A stretch of 64,000 nucleotides of DNA from Gallintestinimicrobium propionicum (GTDB lineage Bacteria > Bacillota > Clostridia > Lachnospirales > Lachnospiraceae), in the NCBI RefSeq assembly GCF_025567525.1, contig NZ_JAOQJY010000001.1, positions 186,001 to 250,000 of the forward strand. The letters run 5' to 3'. Made by a program: the position numbers and the translations under genes. The notes beneath the pieces were generated by a model that was not told the origin of the DNA, made no database searches, and saw only the letters and a list, made by a program, of their open reading frames with translations. Positions 54,375-62,432 of the stretch are shown piece after piece. The first letter of the stretch is position 1, and each line of letters begins with the position of its first letter.

Positions 54375-55607
54375 TCACTCTGCGTACAGTGCAGCGATAT
54401 TTTTCAAAATTTCCACGCAGCTCTCAAGGGATTCCACGCAGGCGTACTCATAGCGTCCGTGATAGTTTAAGCCGCCGGTGCACAGGTTCGGGCAGGGAAG
54501 TCCCATAAAGGACAGGCGCGCGCCGTCTGTTCCGCCGCGGATCGGTACGATGGTGGGTGTTACGCCTGCTTCTTCCATCGCGCGCACCGCATTGTCGATC
54601 AAATGTGCGTTTTCCGGCAGAATCTTTTCCTTCATGTTATAATAGCTGTCCTTTAAATCCACCGTAAAGAGTTTTTTGCCGTATTTCGCATTTAAAAAGT
54701 CCGCGCACTGTAAAAAGAAGCGCTTCTTCTGTTCGAATTTTTCCATGTTGTGGTCACGAATAATATAGTCGACTACAACGTGATCAACGCTTCCTGTGAT
54801 GGAATCCGGATGGTAGAAACCTTCATAGCCATCTGTTGCAGACGGGTTTTCGTGTACCGGCAGAAGGTTTTGAAACTCCTGTGCCAGCAAAATCGCGTTG
54901 AGCATTTTATTTTTTGCGCTGCCGGGATGGACGCTGTGTCCGTCGATGATGAGCTTTGCACCGGCTGCGTTGAAGTTCTCGTATTCCAGCTCGCCCAAAT
55001 TGCCGCCGTCCACGGTATAGGCATAGTCTGCGCCAAAGCCCTCTACGTCGAAGAAGTCTACGCCGCAGCCGACTTCTTCATCTGGGGTAAAGCCGATGCG
55101 AATTTTGCCGTGTACGAGGTTTTTGTTGGATAAAAGCTCCTGTGCCATCGTCATAATCTCCGCAACGCCTGCCTTATCATCTGCACCCAGCAGAGTATTG
55201 CCGTCGGTTACGATTAAGTGCTTTCCGACAAAATGAGCAAGCTCCGGGTTTTCCTTTTCGGTCAGGACGATATTTTTTTCAGCATTTAAGACAATATCCC
55301 CGCCTTCATAGGCAACGACTCTCGGATTGACATTTTCGCCGGAAACCGCCGGAGACGTATCCATATGGGAAATAAAGCCGATGACAGGCGCTGTTTTTCC
55401 TTCCGGAAGATTGGAGGGAATCGTCGCGTACACATAGCAGTGTGCTTTGTCATATACGACATCCTGCGCGCCCATATCGTTGAGCTCCTGTGCCAGAAGG
55501 GAGGCGAGGTTTCTCTGCTTGTCTGTGCTCGGGACGGTCGTTGCGCCATCCTGGGACTGCGTGTCAATTTTTACATAACGAAGAAATTTATCCAATACGG
55601 TACTCAT
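54375..55607 (-). CDS. pepT: Peptidase T (tripeptidase)
   Basis: A 410-aa M20-family zinc peptidase that releases N-terminal residues from tripeptides. Metal-binding and catalytic motifs: GFISHMDTSPAVSG, LLGADDKAGVAEI, GFTPDEEVGCGVDFFD and GGTDGARLSFMGLPCPNL. The length is normal. The region 55608-55742 before proA shows no gene and no strong signal. Confidence 0.95.
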   Translation of the reverse strand: MSTVLDKFLRYVKIDTQSQDGATTVPSTDKQRNLASLLAQELNDMGAQDVVYDKAHCYVYATIPSNLPEGKTAPVIGFISHMDTSPAVSGENVNPRVVAYEGGDIVLNAEKNIVLTEKENPELAHFVGKHLIVTDGNTLLGADDKAGVAEIMTMAQELLSNKNLVHGKIRIGFTPDEEVGCGVDFFDVEGFGADYAYTVDGGNLGELEYENFNAAGAKLIIDGHSVHPGSAKNKMLNAILLAQEFQNLLPVHENPSATDGYEGFYHPDSITGSVDHVVVDYIIRDHNMEKFEQKKRFFLQCADFLNAKYGKKLFTVDLKDSYYNMKEKILPENAHLIDNAVRAMEEAGVTPTIVPIRGGTDGARLSFMGLPCPNLCTGGLNYHGRYEYACVESLESCVEILKNIAALYAE

Positions 55608-55742
55608 AATTGATTCCTTTCCGGCTGCAGCATTTTGTTCATAAAAGCAGCCTGCCGTTTATGCGGCGATGTATTTTGGCGTAACGACATTTCCGGATAC
55701 CGCAAACGGGTCTTCCAGATATTATCCGACGTTATACGCTGC

Positions 55743-56990
55743 TTAGCTACAAGTCTGTCCATTTCCGCGAATTGTGTATTTGTAGCTGGTCAGCTCCTTT
55801 AAGCCCATCGGACCTCTCGCATGGAGCATCTGGGTGCTGATGCCGATCTCTGCGCCAAAGCCAAACTCAAAGCCGTCCGTAAATCGGGTCGATGCGTTGA
55901 CATAGACGCAGGCGGCGTCCACCTGATCCAGAAATGTCCGGGCATGCGCTTCGTTGTTCGTGATGATTGCTTCGGAATGTCCGGTGTTGTAGCGGTTGAT
56001 ATGCCCGATTGCTTCTTCCAGGCTGCTGACCGTCTTTACAGACAGCTTGAGCGCCAGATATTCTGTTCCGTAGTCGGCTTCTGTTGCAGGCACGCAGCCG
56101 TCGATCTCTAAAAACGCGCGGTCATCCGCATGGATTTCGACGTCCTTTTCCCGCAGCGCCTGATAGAGCTTTGGCAGGAAGCTATCGCAGATCGACTCGT
56201 GGATGACAAGGGATTCGCAGGCATTGCAGACGCCGACGCGCTGTGTTTTGGCATTTAAAATAATACGGATCGCCATATCGAAGTCCGCGTCCGCATCGAC
56301 ATAAATGTGACAGTTGCCAGTCCCGGTTTCGATGACCGGGACAGTGCTGTTTTCCACGACCATTTTGATCAGTCCTGCCCCGCCGCGCGGAATTAAGACA
56401 TCAATAAATTCGTTTAACCGCATCATCTCCTGCGTCACTGCCCGGTCAGTCGATGGGATCAGCTGCACTGCTGCCTCCGGGATGTTACACTGTGCCAGCG
56501 CACGGTGCAGGCTTTTTTCGATCGCGAGATTGGAGAAAATTGCATCGCTGCCGCCTTTCAAAATTACGGCATTTCCGGCTTTAAAGCACAGACCGAACGC
56601 ATCTGCCGTCACGTTGGGACGGGATTCGTAGATGATTCCGATGACGCCGAGGGGAACACGGCGTTTGCTGATGACAAGACCGTTTGGACGGGTGAAGGTA
56701 TCCAGAATCTCTCCGACCGGATCGGGAAGCGCAGCGACCTGGCGAAGCCCTTCTGCCATGTCAGAAATCCGCTTCTGCGTCAGTGAGAGCCGGTCAAGCA
56801 GCCCTTCCGGCATGCCGCGGCTGCGTCCGGCTTCCAGATCCTTTGCATTTTCTGCAAGAATGTCTGCTGCATCCGCTTCCAGACATTCTGCCGCTGTAAA
56901 CAGCGCCTTATTCTTGGTATCCGTATCAAGCCCGGCAAGGATGTAGCGGGCTGCTTTTGCCTGTTTTCCGATTTCTTTCAGATCAGCCAT
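55743..56990 (-). CDS. proA: Glutamate-5-semialdehyde dehydrogenase
   Basis: A 415-aa enzyme reducing gamma-glutamyl phosphate to the semialdehyde in proline synthesis. Visible motifs: VISKRRVPLGVIGIIYESRP, AVILKGGSDA, VPVIETGTGNCHIYVD, and RVGVCNACESLVIHE with the catalytic Cys. The partner kinase proB lies two genes upstream, with a folate enzyme and DUF896 inserted between them. Confidence 0.95.
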   Translation of the reverse strand: MADLKEIGKQAKAARYILAGLDTDTKNKALFTAAECLEADAADILAENAKDLEAGRSRGMPEGLLDRLSLTQKRISDMAEGLRQVAALPDPVGEILDTFTRPNGLVISKRRVPLGVIGIIYESRPNVTADAFGLCFKAGNAVILKGGSDAIFSNLAIEKSLHRALAQCNIPEAAVQLIPSTDRAVTQEMMRLNEFIDVLIPRGGAGLIKMVVENSTVPVIETGTGNCHIYVDADADFDMAIRIILNAKTQRVGVCNACESLVIHESICDSFLPKLYQALREKDVEIHADDRAFLEIDGCVPATEADYGTEYLALKLSVKTVSSLEEAIGHINRYNTGHSEAIITNNEAHARTFLDQVDAACVYVNASTRFTDGFEFGFGAEIGISTQMLHARGPMGLKELTSYKYTIRGNGQTCS

Positions 56991-57007
56991 CTATAAGGTT
57001 CCCTCCT

Positions 57008-57574
57008 TTATCGTCGTTCTGTAACAATCAAATCCATGTTGATATCATGCGGTTTTTGCCCATCCAGTATCTCGAACAGCTGGCAGGAAAAGCAGAGCCC
57101 GACAAGATAAGGTCTGTCGGCAGCAGGAATGTTACCAAGATAGCGGTCATAAAAGCCCTTTCCGTAGCCAATGCGTGCGCCGGATCGATCAAAGGCAAGT
57201 CCGGGAGCGGTCAAAAGCGTCGGAATCGAAGCATCCGGCAAAAAGCGCTTTGTCTGTCCGGGCGGCTCCAAAATATGCTGGTAACCGGGCGCAAGCTCTG
57301 CTCTGTCTGTAATTCGGAAAAACTCCATCTGATCGCCCAGAACCTTAGGAAGAAAAACTTCCTTTCCTGCTGCCAGCGCAGCATCAATGAGAAGTCCGGT
57401 CGATACCTCTGATCCATAGGAGGCATACAAAAGTACCTGTTTTGCCTGCTTCCAGACAGCCGTTGCCATCAGATTTTCTGCGATTTCCCTGCTTTTGTGG
57501 AAACGGCTCTCTTCCGAAAGCTGTTCCCTGTTCTGTTTTCCGAGTGCTCTGTTACTGCGCGTTTTTTGATCCAT
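57008..57574 (-). CDS. 5-formyltetrahydrofolate cyclo-ligase
   Basis: A 188-aa enzyme of the YgfA family that uses ATP to turn 5-formyl-THF into 5,10-methenyl-THF. The C-terminal motif GARIGYGKGFYDRYL is diagnostic; FLPKVLGDQMEF and PGLAFDRSG are also typical. The ATG at 57574 gives the usual N-terminus (MDQKTRSNRALGKQ) and lies inside the end of the DUF896 gene, overlapping it by 23 bases. Why it sits within the pro genes is not clear. Confidence 0.9.
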   Translation of the reverse strand: MDQKTRSNRALGKQNREQLSEESRFHKSREIAENLMATAVWKQAKQVLLYASYGSEVSTGLLIDAALAAGKEVFLPKVLGDQMEFFRITDRAELAPGYQHILEPPGQTKRFLPDASIPTLLTAPGLAFDRSGARIGYGKGFYDRYLGNIPAADRPYLVGLCFSCQLFEILDGQKPHDINMDLIVTERR

Positions 57575-57779
57575 AGCGTTCGCCAAGGTTTTCGATCGAA
57601 CCGTCCTCATTCTGGACGTTGATGTTATTTAACTGATTCCGCAGATTCTGGCGGACGTTGTCAATATATTCCTTCCGGAGCAACGCCTGTTCAGATTTTT
57701 CTGCTTCGGTCAGACCTTCCGATGATTTTGATTTTTTATAAAGCTCGTTGATCCGGGCAATTTTCTGTTCCAGTGTCAT
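57552..57779 (-). CDS. DUF896 (YnzC-like) protein
   Basis: A 75-aa helical protein with the family signature KIARINELYKKSKSSEGLTE and KEYIDNVRQNLRNQLNNI. The Bacillus homologue YnzC is a small SOS-region protein of unknown function. It overlaps the next gene by 23 bases, so the two are probably translated together. Confidence 0.88.
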   Translation of the reverse strand: MTLEQKIARINELYKKSKSSEGLTEAEKSEQALLRKEYIDNVRQNLRNQLNNINVQNEDGSIENLGERYGSKNAQ

Positions 57780-57866
57780 GTTTTCCTCTCATTTCTGCGC
57801 ACGTCTTTTACGCATATCGAGTTTGTGTCAAGTGCGCGCAGACACAATGCTCTGGCTTCTGTTTGC

Positions 57867-58742
57867 TCAGCCACGCTCACGGCAGCTGTGCAGGTTCTCT
57901 ACGAAATCCGGCAGATCGAAGGCATCCTGCTTTTCTGCCAGAAACAGCGTTCCATAATTCTCCCCGTCGATGATCCGGTGGATAATCCGGACATCCTTGC
58001 TGTTCGCAATCACCATATCAGCTCCGCTTGTGGTTGCGATGGTGGCAGCAGTCAGCTTGGTTGACATGCCGCCGGTTCCAACGCCGCTGCCGGTGGTGGA
58101 TTTGCCCATCCGCAGGAAGGATTCGTCCAAATGCTCGACCGTTTCAATAAATTCTGCATCCGGATTTGCCCGCGGATCATCGGTATAAAGCCCATCGATA
58201 TCCGATAAAAGAATCAGCAGGTCTGCGCCGATCATTGAAGCGACGATGGCGGAAAGCGTGTCGTTATCGCCAATCTCGATTTCGTGTGTTGCGACGGTGT
58301 CGTTTTCATTGACGATGGGAATGACGCCCATCCGAAACAGCTCTTCAAAGGTGTTCTGCGCATTGATGCGGTTGGTATCGTTGGAAATTGTCTGACGCGT
58401 CATCAGAATCTGCGCCGTCACCTGATTATATTCTGCAAAAATTTTCTGATAGGTCATCATCAGGCGTGCCTGACCGACCGCCGCACATGCCTGCTTGACT
58501 GCGATCGGATGCTCCTGCAGCTGCTCCGGCGTCAGATGCACCGCCTTTTTGCCCTGGGCGATAGCGCCGGACGAAACGAGCACAACGTCCTTTCCCTGAT
58601 TTTTCAGATTGCACAGCTCCCGCACCAGAACCTCCAGGCGGATATAATCCATATCGCCGGTTTCGGTATGCTGCAGGGAAGAGGAACCGATTTTAATGAC
58701 AACTCTCTGTTTCTTTTTCAGCAGGTTTCGTCTGGTATCCAT
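57867..58742 (-). CDS. proB: Glutamate 5-kinase
   Basis: A 291-aa amino-acid kinase that phosphorylates glutamate in proline synthesis. Motifs: RVVIKIGSSSLQ, VVLVSSGAIAQGKKA, LLILLSDIDGLYTDDPRA and GVGTGGMSTKLTAA. The C-terminal PUA domain found in Escherichia coli ProB is absent, as in some Gram-positive versions. The ATG at 58742 has GAGGAG nine bases upstream; the longer frame overlaps the previous gene. Confidence 0.94.
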   Translation of the reverse strand: MDTRRNLLKKKQRVVIKIGSSSLQHTETGDMDYIRLEVLVRELCNLKNQGKDVVLVSSGAIAQGKKAVHLTPEQLQEHPIAVKQACAAVGQARLMMTYQKIFAEYNQVTAQILMTRQTISNDTNRINAQNTFEELFRMGVIPIVNENDTVATHEIEIGDNDTLSAIVASMIGADLLILLSDIDGLYTDDPRANPDAEFIETVEHLDESFLRMGKSTTGSGVGTGGMSTKLTAATIATTSGADMVIANSKDVRIIHRIIDGENYGTLFLAEKQDAFDLPDFVENLHSCRERG

Positions 58743-58762
58743 GTCTGTATCTCCTCTTTTGG

Positions 58763-60376
58763 TCATTTGCCGATTTCGGAAAATGGAGCGTAACAGGAAG
58801 CGATTGCTTCGGCAACCCGCACGCCGTCCATCGCCGCAGAAGTAATGCCGCCTGCATAGCCTGCACCCTCTCCGCAGGGATAGATCCCCCGGATATTTGC
58901 CTGCAGTGTGTCATCGCGGACAATCCGCACCGGTGAGGATGTCCGGCTTTCGATGCCGGAAACGACTGCATTTGCATCGTCAAAACCGGGAATCCTATGT
59001 CCGAACTGCTCCATCCCTTCGATAAACGCTTCCGACAGGCTGTCCGGCAGCACGCTTTTTACGTCTGCAAACGTCCACTGTCCCTTGATTGCAGGGACAA
59101 ATTCCGTCGGGATATGTCCGATCGTTGCGGTATCCGAAAAATCTCCGTAACGCTCTACCGGGATTTTCCCACATCCGGCAGAAAATGCCTTTTCTTCCAG
59201 CCTGCGCTGAAATTCGATTCCGGCGAGCGGTTCGTCCGAACCGTAATCTGCAGGCGTAACGGAAACAATGATTGCACTGTTTGCATTTGCACCGTTTCTG
59301 CCGCTGTAGCTCATGCCGTTTACCGCAATGCGTCCCGGCTCGCTGCTGGCGTTGACTACATAACCGCCAGGACACATGCAGAACGAATAAACGCCTCTGC
59401 CGCCGGAAGTCCTTGCCGTCACCTTATATGGAGCAGCGCCTAACGAATCCGGATGTAGTGTTCCATATTGGGACTGGTTGATCAGCTCCTGTGGGTGCTC
59501 TACGCGCAGTCCAACTGCAAAGGCTTTGGCTTCCATATGAAGTCCGCTTTCATACAGTTTAAAAAACGTATCCCGCGCGCTGTGTCCGATCGCAAGCACG
59601 GCGGTCTCGGTGTCGATCACAGAGCCGTCCGAAAGGATAACGCCGGTCAGCGCTCCATTTTCAGCACGGAAGGTTTCTACGCGGCTCTCAAAACGGACTT
59701 CTCCGCCGAGCTGTATGATTTTTTTCCGCATCTGTTTTACGACATTGGACAGAACATCTGTTCCGATATGCGGCTTTGCTTCGTAGAGAATTTCCGGCTG
59801 CGCGCCGTTTTCTACAAAAATCGAAAGGACATGTCTGCCGCGTCCGTCTTTATCCTTGATCAGAGTGTTCAATTTGCCGTCTGAAAACGTGCCTGCGCCG
59901 CCCTCTCCAAACGAAACGTTGGATTCCGGGTTTAAGGGTCCGCCGTTCCAGAAGGCTTCGACATCTTTTTTGCGCGCTTCCACGTCCTTTCCTCGTTCCA
60001 GCAGAATCGGACGATAGCCGTTTTGTGCGAGCATGTAGCAGCAAAACAGACCTGCAGGACCGCTTCCGATAATCACGGGGCGTCTGCGCAGCGCCTTCGT
60101 CCCCGGCTTCGGAAATTGATACGGTCGCTCTGTCACGATGGAAACGTCCTTATTTTTGCTGCGGGACACACAGTTTTGCTCGGAAATGCCGTTTAATGTG
60201 ATGTCCACGACGTAAATCAAGAAAATGTCCGGCTTTTTGCGGGCGTCGATCGACTGCCTGCGGATCTGCAGGCTGGCAATCTGTTCGGATTTTATATGTA
60301 ACGCCTTTGCCGCCTTGTGGTACAGTTCCGTTTTGGAATGTCCGGCAGGGAGCTTCAGCTGGGAAATTCGAATCAT
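58763..60376 (-). CDS. FAD-dependent oxidoreductase, uncharacterised
   Basis: A 537-aa flavoprotein. After an N-terminal domain of about 90 residues (MIRISQLKLPAGHSKTELYH) comes the FAD-binding motif PVIIGSGPAGLFCCYMLA; later GEGGAGTFSDGKLNTLIKD, TAVLAIGHSARDTFF, and the C-terminal IYPCGEGAGYAGGITSAAMDG. The layout matches a widespread family of unnamed dehydrogenases. Substrate is unknown. The ATG at 60376 has GGAG six bases upstream and is preferred to 60388. Confidence 0.88.
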   Translation of the reverse strand: MIRISQLKLPAGHSKTELYHKAAKALHIKSEQIASLQIRRQSIDARKKPDIFLIYVVDITLNGISEQNCVSRSKNKDVSIVTERPYQFPKPGTKALRRRPVIIGSGPAGLFCCYMLAQNGYRPILLERGKDVEARKKDVEAFWNGGPLNPESNVSFGEGGAGTFSDGKLNTLIKDKDGRGRHVLSIFVENGAQPEILYEAKPHIGTDVLSNVVKQMRKKIIQLGGEVRFESRVETFRAENGALTGVILSDGSVIDTETAVLAIGHSARDTFFKLYESGLHMEAKAFAVGLRVEHPQELINQSQYGTLHPDSLGAAPYKVTARTSGGRGVYSFCMCPGGYVVNASSEPGRIAVNGMSYSGRNGANANSAIIVSVTPADYGSDEPLAGIEFQRRLEEKAFSAGCGKIPVERYGDFSDTATIGHIPTEFVPAIKGQWTFADVKSVLPDSLSEAFIEGMEQFGHRIPGFDDANAVVSGIESRTSSPVRIVRDDTLQANIRGIYPCGEGAGYAGGITSAAMDGVRVAEAIASCYAPFSEIGK

Positions 60377-60462
60377 AGGGTTCTCCATATTGATTAAAGT
60401 TGTATCTGGCTATTTGGTGACTGCGTTAGCCACGCCGCGTTTTTGCCAGCTCTACGGTAGTT

Positions 60463-61695
60463 TCATTCCTCGCGCGCAGCCGCCGTTCCCGCGATCTGTC
60501 CGCTCGTCCATGCCCACTGGAGGTTGTAACCGCCGCAGCGACCGTCCACATCGAGCAGCTCGCCGCACAGATACAGACCGGGAAAACGCTTTGCTTCCAG
60601 GTCGTCTGTTACCTCCTGCAAAGAGATTCCGCCGGTGCAGACCTGCGCGTTTTGCGCCGGATTTGTGCCAATTACGACAGTTTTTAAAGCGCGCATATTC
60701 TGCAGCATCGAAAATACCGTGTTTTTGTTGGCAGCTGTTACGATGTCCTGCGCTTTTAGGGGGCTGCGTTCAATAAACAGCTGTGCAAGCTTCGACGGCA
60801 AAATGCCCTGTGCCAGAAACCTCACATGCTTGCCGCAGCACGCCTGATACTGTCTGCAGCAAAATTCGTTCCATTTGGAAAGCGGAACTGCCGGGAAGAA
60901 ATCAATGCTGGCGCTGATCTTTTTGTTCGTTTGCAGCGCTTCCGACACGGCTGCGGAAAGCTGAAAGACCGGAATCCCGGAAATGCCGTAATCAGTCAGC
61001 TGCAGTTCCCCGGATTCACAAAGCTTTTTTCTGCCGGGAATCTCTACAGTAATTGCAGCCGGGCAGCGCACGCCTGCGATGGATTTGTAAAATTTTTCTT
61101 CACAGCGCAATGCAGTCAACGCCGGAAGGTAAGGATACTGTTTGAATGCAAACGCTGCAGTCAGGCTGCCTGTACCGAGCGCTTCTTTGGGAGGTATTCC
61201 CGCCGCTGTCCCGCAGGATATAATCAGCCGGTCGAAATGATACTGTCCCTGATCGGTGAACACCTGCCAGCCGCTCTTTTGCATGCAGAGCTTCTGAATC
61301 CTACAGTCACAGACGATGCGAACTTTTTTTCGTTCCAGCTCTTCCCGGAAAAAATCAAGGACGGCAGATGCCTGTCCGCTATAGGGATACAAGTAGCCGT
61401 TTTTCTCCGTCAGATAAAGACCTCGTTCCTCAAAAAAGCGGATCGTATCGGATGTCTGGAAACGCGCAAAGAACTCCGGCAGCCGGTACGGGTCGTGGCT
61501 TCGGTAATCCCGCTTCGGAGAAAAATCAGTATTGCCGAGGTTGCACTTTCCGTTTCCGGTCGCCAGTATCTTGCGGCCAATCCGGTCACGACGTTCCAGT
61601 ATGGTAATTTCCGTATCTTTTATTGAAGTATTCGCAGCTGCAATCGCCGCCATCATGCCGGATGCGCCTCCGCCGATAATGCCGATCTGCCTCAT
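60463..61695 (-). CDS. HI0933/BaiN-family flavoprotein
   Basis: A 410-aa flavoprotein. The dinucleotide motif is RQIGIIGGGASGMMAAIAA; then RRDRIGRKILATGNGKCNLGN, the family marker; FDRLIISCGTAAG; and VCTGGISLQEV with the C-terminal GLYLCGELLDVDGRCGGYNLQWAW. Members reduce unsaturated substrates; one, BaiN, acts on bile acids in gut clostridia, but substrate cannot be told from this sequence. The start could also be the TTG at 61707, nearer the GGGAGG site. Confidence 0.9.
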   Translation of the reverse strand: MRQIGIIGGGASGMMAAIAAANTSIKDTEITILERRDRIGRKILATGNGKCNLGNTDFSPKRDYRSHDPYRLPEFFARFQTSDTIRFFEERGLYLTEKNGYLYPYSGQASAVLDFFREELERKKVRIVCDCRIQKLCMQKSGWQVFTDQGQYHFDRLIISCGTAAGIPPKEALGTGSLTAAFAFKQYPYLPALTALRCEEKFYKSIAGVRCPAAITVEIPGRKKLCESGELQLTDYGISGIPVFQLSAAVSEALQTNKKISASIDFFPAVPLSKWNEFCCRQYQACCGKHVRFLAQGILPSKLAQLFIERSPLKAQDIVTAANKNTVFSMLQNMRALKTVVIGTNPAQNAQVCTGGISLQEVTDDLEAKRFPGLYLCGELLDVDGRCGGYNLQWAWTSGQIAGTAAAREE

Positions 61696-61754
61696 AACCG
61701 ATTTCAAATCCTCCCTACAGCCGTTTGGAAAACGGCAAAACTGTAATTATCATA

Positions 61755-62378
61755 CTACGTCTCGGTTTGAGACACAAGGAATTTTTCCAGCTCTGCTTTG
61801 GAAACGCCGTGCCAGCCGTTCAAAATCTGCCGTCTGACCCCGCTTGGCAGGGTTCTTGCGTCAATCGCGGTCTGCAAATATAAAACCCGGCTGTCCTCTT
61901 CGTATACGATGACCCGATTCTCTTCAATCTGTAAAAAGAAGGTTTCTGCCTGCTGTAGTTTTCGGTATGTTTTGGAAACAACAATCTGCTGTGGGGAAAA
62001 AGAAACCAGCTCCATCCGGAGAAGCCCCTGCTGCAGCTCGGTAAGGGGCGGAGCGTCCTGATAGTGCCGGATTTCATCCTCCACCTCTTTTCTGCTGCAC
62101 CCGATCAGCCGAAGCGGCAGGGATTTGATCTCTTCTGTCTGCCTTCGGGACACCTGATCGGTATTTTTTACCACAAGCTTCGTATCTGCGCGCAACCGAT
62201 CCGGTACGCTGACCGCCTGGGTTGCAGACTGCATCTGAAAAAACGGAATTTCGTTCTGGCTGATAATCGTCTGCCTTCCGGGATAAAACCACTGTTCGAT
62301 CTTATAATGTCCATAAAATCCCACCGCAAAAAGCAGACAGGAATAGAGAAAAAAGCTGATTCTTTTTAAACGGCGCAT
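61755..62378 (-). CDS. BofC-like membrane-anchored protein
   Basis: A 207-aa protein with one N-terminal membrane helix (RRLKRISFFLYSCLLFAVGF). The outside region ends with a segment like the BofC C-terminal domain: VIVYEEDSRVLYLQTAID then LPSGVRRQILNGWHGVSKAE. BofC regulates SpoIVB signalling in sporulating Bacillus; in Clostridia the role of such proteins is unclear. It is preceded by the flippase gene and followed by the HI0933 gene. Confidence 0.65.
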   Translation of the reverse strand: MRRLKRISFFLYSCLLFAVGFYGHYKIEQWFYPGRQTIISQNEIPFFQMQSATQAVSVPDRLRADTKLVVKNTDQVSRRQTEEIKSLPLRLIGCSRKEVEDEIRHYQDAPPLTELQQGLLRMELVSFSPQQIVVSKTYRKLQQAETFFLQIEENRVIVYEEDSRVLYLQTAIDARTLPSGVRRQILNGWHGVSKAELEKFLVSQTET

Positions 62379-62432
62379 ATTTTCACCTCTTAAAAAGTAT
62401 CAGCTCTTTTCGGTTATTTTATGCAGTGACCA